From NCBI GenBank assembly GCA_035476575.1, contig DATILL010000019.1, forward strand, positions 1 through 24,751: 24,751 nt of DNA, given 5' to 3'. This stretch comes from DATILL01 sp035476575 (lineage in GTDB: Bacteria > Actinomycetota > Actinomycetes > Mycobacteriales > JACQDL01). Both the position numbers and the translations under genes were made by a program. Positions within the stretch are counted from its first letter, which is position 1, and the number at the start of each line of letters is the position of its first letter. This document shows, one piece after another, positions 14,162-20,528 of the stretch. Under the pieces are notes generated by a model, which made no database searches, was not told where the DNA came from, and was given only the letters and a program-made list of their open reading frames with translations.

Positions 14162-14499
14162 CCGGGCGGGAGGACTGGTTCGGCACCGGCGCCGCTGATG
14201 GCGCTGGTGGCAACGGGCACGGGCCGGCAGCGGCTGAGGCGCTGCGGCTGCTGTCCGCCGTCCAGGATCTTGCCCGAGACGGCGTCGGCGAGCATGCCGC
14301 GACCGGCGCGGAGGAGTGCCGGTACTGCCCGGTCTGCCGGCTGATCGCGATCCTGCGCGGTGACCGGCCCGAGGTGACCGACCGGCTCGCCGAGGCTGGT
14401 ACGGCGTTCCTGGCCGCGCTGCGGGCCGCGCTGGGGCCGGGGTCGCCGGCTGCCGCGCCCGCCGAGCCCCCGCCCGTGCAGCGCATCGACCTCGACTGA
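14158..14499 (+). CDS. Small CxxCxxC protein coupled to the ArsA-like gene
   Basis: A 113-aa protein whose GTG 14158 overlaps the TGA of the ATPase gene, so the two are translated together. After a Gly-rich N-terminus, a helix AAEALRLLSAVQDLAR precedes EECRYCPVCRLIAILRG, with Cys54, Cys57 and Cys60 in CxxCxxC, then another helix (VTDRLAEAGTAFLAALRAAL) and a Pro-rich tail. A fourth metal ligand is not obvious. This protein type regularly follows the ArsA-like gene in actinobacteria (Rv2183c position). The function is unknown; partnership with the ATPase is an inference from coupling. Confidence 0.8.
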   Translation: MTGREDWFGTGAADGAGGNGHGPAAAEALRLLSAVQDLARDGVGEHAATGAEECRYCPVCRLIAILRGDRPEVTDRLAEAGTAFLAALRAALGPGSPAAAPAEPPPVQRIDLD

Positions 14500-14500
14500 C

Positions 14501-14520
14501 CTGGCCGGCCTGGCCAGTTT
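14501..14520 (+). terminator. Short hairpin after the ArsA operon
   Basis: CTGGCC (14501-14506) and GGCCAG (14512-14517) form a 6-bp stem with a 5-nt loop, followed by TTT, directly after the stop codon at 14499. It is a weak but well-placed intrinsic terminator candidate. Confidence 0.45.
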
Positions 14521-14523
14521 CGC

Positions 14524-14659
14524 GTGTGGTCACCTCTCGGCGTTGTGGTGACCTGTTGTTGTGCGGGCCGCCCGTGTGGTGACCTGTTGGCGTTGTGGTG
14601 ACCTGTTGTTGTCTCCGGCGCCGGTGTGGTGACCTGTTGGCGTTGTGGTGACCTGTTGG
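14524..14659 (+). repeat. 50-bp composite repeat array of GTGGTGACC heads
   Basis: GTGGTSACC occurs six times: 14526, 14545, 14576, 14595, 14626 and 14645 (start positions). The distances are 19, 31, 19, 31 and 19, so the true unit is 50 bp and there are about two and three-quarter copies. The 10-nt spacers are nearly identical (TGTTGGCGTT). The two 22-nt spacers share TGTTGTTGT and then carry different palindromic cores, CGGGC/GCCCG and CCGGC/GCCGG, where the paired positions change together. GGTGACC is itself a palindrome around its centre. The same 19/31 spacing recurs at the left edge of the window. Confidence 0.9.
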
Positions 14660-14826
14660 GGGATGGTGCGGGCTGTGTTGCTGCCGCCTTATCGACCTCG
14701 TCGATGGGCGGTCATCGGGAACTGCTGGGTGCGTTCCGCCTCGCTCACCGTAGTTTCTCACTTTGTTCTTTTCGGACGGGTTGGCTCGCGTTCCGGTTTG
14801 TCGGTGGCCCCGTTTAGCCTTGCTCT
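14660..14826 (+). other. Lower-G+C stretch between array and pseudogene
   Basis: This 167-bp stretch has T-rich runs (TTTCTCACTTTGTTCTTTTC near 14754-14773) that stand out against the surrounding DNA. I see no convincing gene or RNA in it. Its right end holds TAGCCT (14815-14820), a -10-like box 6 nt before GTG 14827, the apparent start of the decayed DUF222 gene. This may be a residual leaderless promoter. Confidence 0.4.
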
Positions 14827-15573
14827 GTGTCGGTCATCGTCACCCGCGCGGTCGGGCAGGTTCGCTCGGCCGTCGGCTCGCGTGTCGACACGCCGTTGTT
14901 CGGGCTGGCCGACGCGCAGGTGGACGAGCTTTGGTGGGCGTGCTCACGCCGGCCAGCCGGCTGGCCGGCGTCCTGGCGTTACCACTGGCCCGGGGTGGCC
15001 GACGCGCGGGGGCCTGGCCAGGGAGCACGACGCGCCCAACACCAGGACGTGGCTGCGGGACCACCTGCGCCTTGGGCCGGGTGAGGCGGGGCGGCTGCCG
15101 TGGCCGGCACGCCCGCTGGGCCGGGAGCACGCCCACACCGTTGCCGAGGCGGTCCGGGCGCTGCCCGCCGAGACCCCGGCCGAGCCCCGCACCGCAACGG
15201 AACAGGCGCTGGGCCGAGCACGCCGCCACCGCCGACCCCGACGGATCGCCTGCCAGACGCACGTCATCCCCGCCGTCCTCAGCGGGGAGAGCCTGCCGCT
15301 GGACCTCGGCTGCGGCTCCCGACACCACGTCAGAGCGGCCCGCCGGGCCATCATCCTCCGCGACCGCGGATGTGTTTTCCCCGGCCAACGACGGCAGACC
15401 CGACCAAAACAAACGGCGTGGTCCTCTGTTCATCTCACCACCGCGCCGTACACCACAACGGCTGGGACATACGAACAGTAAAAGACGGGCTACCCGAGCT
15501 CCTGCCACCCAGATCAATAGACCCGGAACGCAAACCCATCCGGCACCACCGACACCGAAAACGTGTCGCATGA
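14827..15573 (+). pseudogene. Decayed DUF222 / HNH endonuclease (13E12-type) gene
   Basis: Pieces of one protein are spread over three frames. From GTG 14827 there is an N-terminus ending GLADAQVDELWWA. Then LTPASRLAGVLALPLARG follows in a second frame, a short return to VADARG, and GLAREHDAPNTRTWLRDHLRL plus REHAHTVAEAVRALPAETPAE in a third. CQTHVIPAVLSGESLPLDLG and RRAIILRDRGCVFPG are the pre-HNH and HNH starts, and VVLCSSHHRAVHHNGWDI up to TGA 15573 is the HNH end in yet another frame. Intact relatives are around 400-450 residues, so besides at least four frameshifts a middle portion and the segment with the central HNH ligands are missing. Codon use near 15390-15570 is less G+C-rich. The family is highly repeated in some actinobacteria. 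Confidence 0.85.
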
Positions 15574-15628
15574 CCGGGCGTGTGGCGCCGTCGGTGAGTT
15601 CGCCGGTGGGAGGACGGCGGCGCTGCAC

Positions 15629-15634
15629 TAGTCT
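15629..15634 (+). promoter_or_regulatory. Leaderless -10 box before the glucokinase gene
   Basis: TAGTCT ends 7 nt before ATG 15642, and there is no purine-rich ribosome binding site in between. The -35 region is not recognisable. Confidence 0.4.
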
Positions 15635-15641
15635 GCCGCGC

Positions 15642-16592
15642 ATGGCACTGACCATCGGGGTGGACATCGGCGGGACCAAGGTCGCGGCCGGGGTGGTGGA
15701 CGAGACCGGCAACGTCCTGGAGGAGGTCCGCCGGCCGACGCCGGGCCAGGACGTCGCCGCGACCGAGGGCACCATCTGCGCCGTCGTCGATGACCTGGCC
15801 GGCCGGTACGACGTGGTGGCGGTCGGCATCGGCGCGGCCGGCTGGATCGCGAACGACCGCGCCACCGTGCTGTTCTCCCCTCACCTCGCCTGGCGGAACG
15901 AGCCGCTGCGGGACTCGCTGGCCGGGCGGATCCGGCTGCCGGTCATCGTGGAGAACGACGCCAACGCAGCGGCCTGGGCGGAGTACCGGTTCGGTACCGC
16001 TCAAGGCGAGCGGGTCGTCTGCTGCGTGACCCTCGGCACCGGCATCGGTGGCGGGCTGGTCGTCTCCGGCACGCTGTTCCGCGGCGCGTACGGCGTCGCC
16101 GCGGAGTACGGCCACATGACCGTGGTGCCGGGCGGCCGGCGCTGTGCCTGCGGTAACCGGGGCTGCTGGGAGATGTACGCCTCCGGCCGAGCGCTGGCCC
16201 GTGACGCCCGCGAGCTGGCCGAGGTGTCCCCGCGGACTGCGCACCGGCTGCTCGCGCTCGCTGGCGGCCAGCCGGCCGCGCTGACCGGCGAGCACGTCAC
16301 CACCGCGGCCCGCGAGGGTGACGCCGCCGCGGTGGAGATCGTCGTCGAGATGGGCCGTTGGCTCGGCCGGGGCGTCGCCAACCTGGCCGCAGTGCTCGAC
16401 CCCAACGTCGTGGTGATCGGCGGGGGGCTGGTGACCGCGGGCGACCTGCTGCTCGACTCGGCGACCGAGGCGCTGGACCAGCACCTGGCCGGGCGTGGCT
16501 TCCGGCCGGTCGCCAGGCTGGCGTTGGCCGCGCTGGGCCCCCTGGCCGGCCTGGTCGGTGCCGCTGACCTGGCCCGGCGCCGCCAGCCCTGA
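15642..16592 (+). CDS. glkA: ROK-family glucokinase
   Basis: A 316-aa sugar kinase that would phosphorylate glucose with ATP in the cytoplasm. IGVDIGGTKVAAGVVD (5-20) is the ROK phosphate-binding start. ENDANAAAWAEYRFG carries the catalytic Asp106. TLGTGIGGGLV (130-140) is the second phosphate loop. EYGHMTVVPGGRRCACGNRGCWE (155-177) contains His158 and Cys168, Cys170 and Cys175, the ROK zinc site and sugar-binding His/Glu. Length and motifs fit actinobacterial GlkA, the enzyme of central carbon use and glucose repression. ATG 15642 is chosen over upstream in-frame codons because these would read through the remains of the DUF222 gene. A strong terminator follows. Confidence 0.9.
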   Translation: MALTIGVDIGGTKVAAGVVDETGNVLEEVRRPTPGQDVAATEGTICAVVDDLAGRYDVVAVGIGAAGWIANDRATVLFSPHLAWRNEPLRDSLAGRIRLPVIVENDANAAAWAEYRFGTAQGERVVCCVTLGTGIGGGLVVSGTLFRGAYGVAAEYGHMTVVPGGRRCACGNRGCWEMYASGRALARDARELAEVSPRTAHRLLALAGGQPAALTGEHVTTAAREGDAAAVEIVVEMGRWLGRGVANLAAVLDPNVVVIGGGLVTAGDLLLDSATEALDQHLAGRGFRPVARLALAALGPLAGLVGAADLARRRQP

Positions 16593-16656
16593 CCCATGAG
16601 CCCTGACCCGCCAGCCTTGACTCGCCGCCAGCCAGCAGCCACCCACAACGCCGACA

Positions 16657-16685
16657 CGGCCCGCCCCACGCGTCGGGGCGGGCCG
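16657..16685. terminator. Strong bidirectional terminator hairpin
   Basis: CGGCCCGCCCC (16657-16667) and GGGGCGGGCCG (16675-16685) form a perfect 11-bp stem with a 7-nt loop. It sits between the convergent glucokinase and propeller genes and can serve both. No T-tract follows, as is common in actinobacteria. Confidence 0.8.
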
Positions 16686-16708
16686 CGCCTTCGGGTGGAG
16701 TAGCGCTT

Positions 16709-18073
16709 CTACAGTAGGACGATGCTGCCATGCGCCGCCGACGGCTGGTGCGTGGTGTTGTTCCCCGCGTAGCTCGCCGTGTACCCCTGCAGCAGCGTGG
16801 CCAGGCCCACTAGCAGCGGCACGTCGGCGTCACACCTGGCCACCCCGTCCGCGCCGGTCGTGGCGGTGCACAGCCGCCGGCCGGTCACCGTGCTGAACAC
16901 GATCGGCTGCCCCGCGACGGGCGCCCCGCTCTCGGCGTCGGTGAGCCGTGCGTTCAGGTTGTGCACCGTGAAGCCAAGCAGCCGGACGGTCAGCGTGGCC
17001 TGGCCGGCGGTCAGCCTGGTCGGTGCCGGGCCGACCTTGGCGATCGCGATCCCGACCGGGCGCGCGCCCACCGCGACCGTGCCCGTCACCGCGTTGCTGG
17101 CCAGGTCGACCACCGACACCGTGCCGTCCGTCAGGTTGGTGACGTAGGCGCGGGCGCCGTTCGGGGTGAGCGCGACCTCCTGCGGCGTGCTGCCCACCGG
17201 GACCGCCGCGACCTGCACGGCGTTCGGGATGTCCACAATGGACAGCGAGTTGTCGGCGCGGCTCGGGACGTACGCGCGGCTGCCGTCGGGCGAGATGTCC
17301 AGGCCGTACGGCGTCCCGCCGACCCCGACCGTCGCGGTGACCGTGTTGGTGGCCGTGTCGATGATCGACAGGTTGTTGGAGAACATGTTCGTGACCAGCA
17401 CCCGCGAGCCGTCCGGGGTGATCGCCACCTTGGCCGGCGTGGTGCCAACGTTGATCGTGCCGGTGACCGTGTTGGTGCCGGTGTCGACCATGGTGACGGT
17501 GCCCGGCCCGGCCACGTTGTTGGCGACGTACAGCGTGGCGCCGTTCGGGCTGACCGCGATGCCGTCCGGATGGGAGTTGACCGGCACCGTCGCGGTCACG
17601 GTGAGCGTGGCGGCATCCACCACCGACACCGTGCCGGACTCGAAGTTCGTCACGTAGACGTGCCCGCCGTCCGGCGAGACCGCGACGCTGTACGGCTGCA
17701 CACCGACCGGGACGGTGGTCAGCAGCGAGTTGGCCAGCGTGTCGATCACGGCGAGCGTGCCGGCGCGGGTGTTGGTCGCGTACGCGCGGGTGCCCTCGAC
17801 GGCCACCGACACGCCGTACGGCGAGGCGCCGACGCCGGCCGGGATGGTCGCGGTGACGGTGTTGGTGGCCGTGTTGATGACGGTGACGTCGCCGCTGTCG
17901 TAGCCGGCGACGTAGGCGAGCACCTGCTGGGTGGCGGCGCCGGCAGGCGCGACGGCGACCACAAGAGCGGCGGCGCCGACGATGCCGGCGACGCAGGCGG
18001 CGACTAGGCCGGCACGTGGCCGTCGGCCGCCGTCTAATCGGGATAGCAACGCTGTGGAGTCAGCAACAGTCAT
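16709..18073 (-). CDS. Secreted seven-bladed YVTN beta-propeller protein
   Basis: A 454-aa exported protein. The N-terminus has a basic stretch (DGGRRPRAG) and a hydrophobic core (VAACVAGIVGAAALVVAVAP) ending in AGAAT, a signal peptide with likely cleavage near residue 47. Seven repeats of about 42 residues follow (patterns AYVTN...GTVSVVD...VTATVPVG...P.GIAVSPDG), enough for one closed propeller. A C-terminal domain (from about residue 345) looks like a bacterial Ig-like module: LTDAESGAPVAGQPIVFS, then GADGVARCD and YTASYAGNNTTHQPS, with two Cys that could pair. It has no LPXTG motif. The role is unknown; surface binding is usual for such proteins. ATG 18073 has GGGGGA 5 nt upstream. TAGCCT (18109-18104) may be its -10 box. 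Confidence 0.85.
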   Translation of the reverse strand: MTVADSTALLSRLDGGRRPRAGLVAACVAGIVGAAALVVAVAPAGAATQQVLAYVAGYDSGDVTVINTATNTVTATIPAGVGASPYGVSVAVEGTRAYATNTRAGTLAVIDTLANSLLTTVPVGVQPYSVAVSPDGGHVYVTNFESGTVSVVDAATLTVTATVPVNSHPDGIAVSPNGATLYVANNVAGPGTVTMVDTGTNTVTGTINVGTTPAKVAITPDGSRVLVTNMFSNNLSIIDTATNTVTATVGVGGTPYGLDISPDGSRAYVPSRADNSLSIVDIPNAVQVAAVPVGSTPQEVALTPNGARAYVTNLTDGTVSVVDLASNAVTGTVAVGARPVGIAIAKVGPAPTRLTAGQATLTVRLLGFTVHNLNARLTDAESGAPVAGQPIVFSTVTGRRLCTATTGADGVARCDADVPLLVGLATLLQGYTASYAGNNTTHQPSAAHGSIVLL

Positions 18074-18137
18074 AAGTTCCCCCAAAAGGATGATGGCGCA
18101 GGCAGGCTATCCGAATGATCATGGACCTGCTGTCGGG

Positions 18138-18177
18138 TTCGGACACAAAGTCCGAAAAATGCCGTCACCCAGGGTGA
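18138..18177 (-). terminator. Hairpins between the chelatase and propeller genes
   Basis: Reading leftward from the end of the chelatase gene, TCACC/GGTGA (18177-18165) forms a short stem followed 8 nt later by TTTTT. Then TTCGGAC (18138-18144) and GTCCGAA (18150-18156) form a perfect 7-bp stem with a 5-nt loop. They probably end the nitrite operon. The second may instead be an operator of the propeller gene. Confidence 0.5.
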
Positions 18178-18187
18178 TTGCTGCTGG

Positions 18188-18937
18188 TCAGCTATGCGCG
18201 GCCGCGGCTAGCACGGACAGGTCCGAGGCGGACCAGGGACGGACGTCCGGCCGGGGGGCGCAGGCGTACCGCCAAGCCTCGTCGTAGCGCCGCAGGACCA
18301 GCGCCGCGACCGCGTCGTGCGCGCCGAGCGGCTCGCCCCGTACGTCGGCCGGCACCGCCGCCACCGCGTCGGCGAACCGCCCGGGGGCTATCAGGTACGC
18401 CGCCACCGCGACCCGCTGGCCGGGGTACCGTGCCCGCAGCGCCGTCACCGCCGCGGGGATCCCCGGCCGCGCGGACGCCGCGAACGCCGCCACGGCCGGT
18501 GACCCGGTCAGGCCGGTCAGCAGCCGCGCGGTGGTGCGGGCCGCGGCCACCGACTCGCCGTCGCCGGAGCCGGCCGCGGCGAGGACCACCGGCTCGCCCG
18601 GCCGCCAGCCTGCCCCGCGCAGCCGCCCGGCCAGCGCCCGGGCCAGCAGCGGGTGCGGGCCGAGCGCCGGGGCCACCGGCGTGCCGGCCGGCACCCGGCC
18701 CCGGATGTCGGCCTTGGTGTGGTAGCCGGCCGCGAGCAGCAACGGCACGACCACGGCTGGGTCGCCGTCCAGCTCGGCCAGCACGTCCGGCAGCAGCGGC
18801 GCGGCCAGCTCGACGTACGCCAGCCGCACCGGCAAGCCCGGCCGTAGCGCCCGCACCCGGTCCAGCAGCGCCTCCACCGCGGCCGCGCCGCGCCGGTCAC
18901 GGCTGCCGTGCGCGACGGCGAGCAGGGTGGGCGTCAT
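18188..18937 (-). CDS. CbiX-type sirohydrochlorin chelatase
   Basis: A 249-aa class II chelatase. AVAHGSRD (8-15) holds the metal-binding/catalytic His, and the second His is in AAGYHTKADI near 72. The halves are related (LRPGLPVRLAYVELAAPLLPDVLAEL and the later RYPGQRVAVAAYLIAPGRFADAV), as expected for a two-domain chelatase. It probably inserts Fe2+ into sirohydrochlorin to make siroheme, the cofactor of the NirB in the same operon; cobalt for B12 is the alternative. ATG 18937 overlaps the TGA of the HemD-like gene as ATGA. Rv0259c is the mycobacterial counterpart in a similar setting. Confidence 0.88.
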   Translation of the reverse strand: MTPTLLAVAHGSRDRRGAAAVEALLDRVRALRPGLPVRLAYVELAAPLLPDVLAELDGDPAVVVPLLLAAGYHTKADIRGRVPAGTPVAPALGPHPLLARALAGRLRGAGWRPGEPVVLAAAGSGDGESVAAARTTARLLTGLTGSPAVAAFAASARPGIPAAVTALRARYPGQRVAVAAYLIAPGRFADAVAAVPADVRGEPLGAHDAVAALVLRRYDEAWRYACAPRPDVRPWSASDLSVLAAAAHS

Positions 18938-20085
18938 CCGGTCTCCCGCTCGGCGGCGGGAGCCAGCCGGTACCCTCGCTTGACCACGGTACGCACGATC
19001 GAGCTGTCGCCCAGGGCCGCGCGCAGCCGGGCTACCGCCACCTCGACGGCGTGGTCGTCCACAGTGGACCCCCGGCAGACCACCCGGCGCAGCTCGTCCC
19101 GGGAGTGCACCCGGTGCGGCGCCTGGGCCAGCGCCCGCAGCACGGCGATCGGGGCCGGCGGCACCGGCACCATCTCGTCGTCGACCAGCACCGCGTGGCC
19201 GCGGACGTCCAGCCTGTGGCCGGCCGCAATGGCCCGCACGGCCCGGTGGGGGAGCGCGGCGGTGATCGCCCGGGCCAGGCTGCCGATCCGGCCGCGGTCC
19301 GGCTGCAGCGAGCTGACGCCCAGCCGGCCCAGCGGCTCGGCGCAGACCGGCCCGACGCAGGCGGCCAGCACCGGGCCGCGCAGCGCCTCCACCAGCGCAC
19401 CGTGCCGGCCGTCCCGCTCGGCCTGGTACAGCAGGTTCATCACCGCGGGCGCGCTGGTGAACGCCACCGCGTCGACCTGCTGGTTGGCGATCTGTTCCAC
19501 CAGGCGGCGCAGCGGCTCGGGGTCGGCGGGCGGCAGCCAGCGGTACACCGGCACCTCGATCACGTCCGCCCCGGCGGCCCGCAGCGCCTGGCAGAACTCC
19601 GGCAGCGTGCCGCCGTGCAGCTGGACCGCGATCCGGCGGCCGGTGAGGTCCTGGCCGGCCAGGTACTCGCGCATCTCCTCGACCGTCTCGGTGGCCGCCG
19701 ACCAGCCCTCGGCCAGCCCGGCGGCGCGCACCGCACCGGTGGCCTTCGGGCCGCGGGTGAGCACCCGGGCGGCGGCCAGCCGGTCCAGCAGCGGCTCGGC
19801 ATAGTCCCAGCTCCGGGCGGCCTCCAGCCAGCTCCGGAAGCCGATCCCGGTGGTCACCACGACGTCGTCGAGATGGTTGTCCACACAGGACTGGGTGGCC
19901 GCCAGCACGGCAGCGTCATCGGCCAGCGGCACGATCCGGACCGCGGGAACCTGCACGATCCGCGCACCGCGCCGCTCCAGCAGCGTGGCCAGCTCCTCGC
20001 GCCGCCGGTCCGCGGTGATGGCGATGGTGAAGCCGGCCAGCGCCGCGGCCCGGTCGCCGTCGCCGTCGCCGTTCGATGTCATCAT
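18934..20085 (-). CDS. HemD-like domain fused to OmpR-type winged helix regulator
   Basis: A 383-aa two-domain protein. Residues about 14-265 match uroporphyrinogen-III synthase (GFTIAITADRRREELATLLERRGA, then VVVTTGIGFRSWLEA, TSAPAVMNLLY and CVGPVCAEPLGRLGV). Residues about 285-378 are a winged helix of the OmpR/PhoB kind (ALAQAPHRVHSRDELRRVV, DDHAVEVAVARLRAALGD, VVKRGYRLAP). The mycobacterial homologue is Rv0260c. It may be an enzyme, a tetrapyrrole-sensing regulator of this operon, or both. ATG 20085 overlaps the TGA of nirD as ATGA, and a second ATG follows at once (20082). The N-terminus has a small GDGDGD repeat. Confidence 0.88.
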   Translation of the reverse strand: MMTSNGDGDGDRAAALAGFTIAITADRRREELATLLERRGARIVQVPAVRIVPLADDAAVLAATQSCVDNHLDDVVVTTGIGFRSWLEAARSWDYAEPLLDRLAAARVLTRGPKATGAVRAAGLAEGWSAATETVEEMREYLAGQDLTGRRIAVQLHGGTLPEFCQALRAAGADVIEVPVYRWLPPADPEPLRRLVEQIANQQVDAVAFTSAPAVMNLLYQAERDGRHGALVEALRGPVLAACVGPVCAEPLGRLGVSSLQPDRGRIGSLARAITAALPHRAVRAIAAGHRLDVRGHAVLVDDEMVPVPPAPIAVLRALAQAPHRVHSRDELRRVVCRGSTVDDHAVEVAVARLRAALGDSSIVRTVVKRGYRLAPAAERETG

Positions 20086-20528
20086 GATCCGGCCGCTGCT
20101 GGGCTGGCTACTGCTGGGCTGGCTACTGCTGGGCTGACCGCTGGGGTGACCTCAGCGGCGACCTCGACCCAGCCGTCGCGCACCCGCACCGGGTAGACCG
20201 CCAGCCTCACCGCGGGGTCGTCCAGCGCCGCCCCGCTGCACAGGTCGAAGGCATGCTTGAGCATCGGTGAGAACACTACGGGCACATCCCCCCTTGTCCC
20301 CACGATCCCGCGGGAGAGCACGAACGCCCCGGTGAACGGGTCGTAGTTGCTGACCGCGCGCACCGAGCCGTCCCAGAGCCGGAACACGGCGACCTGGCCT
20401 CCCCCGAGCAGCGCGCACGCGCCGCGTTCCGGCTGCAGGCCGTCGTACCTGCAGACCGCCGTCCACCGTGTGCTGGACCGGTCTGACTCGACAACGGTCG
20501 GCTCGGCCGGACGGGTTGCGTTCGTCAT
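20082..20528 (-). CDS. nirD: Nitrite reductase small subunit NirD
   Basis: A 148-aa Rieske-fold protein, the partner of NirB in the NAD(P)H-dependent reduction of nitrite to ammonium. WTAVCRYDGLQPERGACALLGGGQVAVFRLWDGSVRAVSNYDPFTGAFVLSRGIVG is the typical NirD sequence; the CxH/CxxH cluster ligands of true Rieske proteins are absent, as is normal in this family. ATG 20528 overlaps the nirB stop (ATGA). After the fold ends (GWVEVAAEV) there is an unusual 20-residue tail, PAVAS repeats, encoded by a 15-bp tandem repeat. The HemD-like gene starts within its last codons. Confidence 0.9.
   Translation of the reverse strand: MTNATRPAEPTVVESDRSSTRWTAVCRYDGLQPERGACALLGGGQVAVFRLWDGSVRAVSNYDPFTGAFVLSRGIVGTRGDVPVVFSPMLKHAFDLCSGAALDDPAVRLAVYPVRVRDGWVEVAAEVTPAVSPAVASPAVASPAAAGS
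20096..20137 (-). repeat. 15-bp in-frame tandem repeat at the NirD C-terminus
   Basis: On the plus strand CTGCTGGGCTGGCTA occurs at 20096-20110 and 20111-20125, followed by a 12-nt partial copy (20126-20137) that differs at its last base. The unit is five codons and encodes the PAVAS repeats of the tail. Confidence 0.85.

Noticed and set aside
14524..14659. CRISPR-like look of the repeat array
   Set aside because: The intervals between heads are themselves conserved in sequence and length, heads are only 9 bp, and no cas genes are present.
14763..16592. One long open frame joining the region before the glucokinase to the glucokinase
   Set aside because: The part before 15642 translates to low-complexity sequence with only short DUF222 pieces; the kinase begins at ATG 15642 with a complete ROK start.
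16585..16625. Imperfect AGCCCTGACCC repeats after the glucokinase
   Set aside because: Only two or three short imperfect copies; too weak to separate from chance in this composition.
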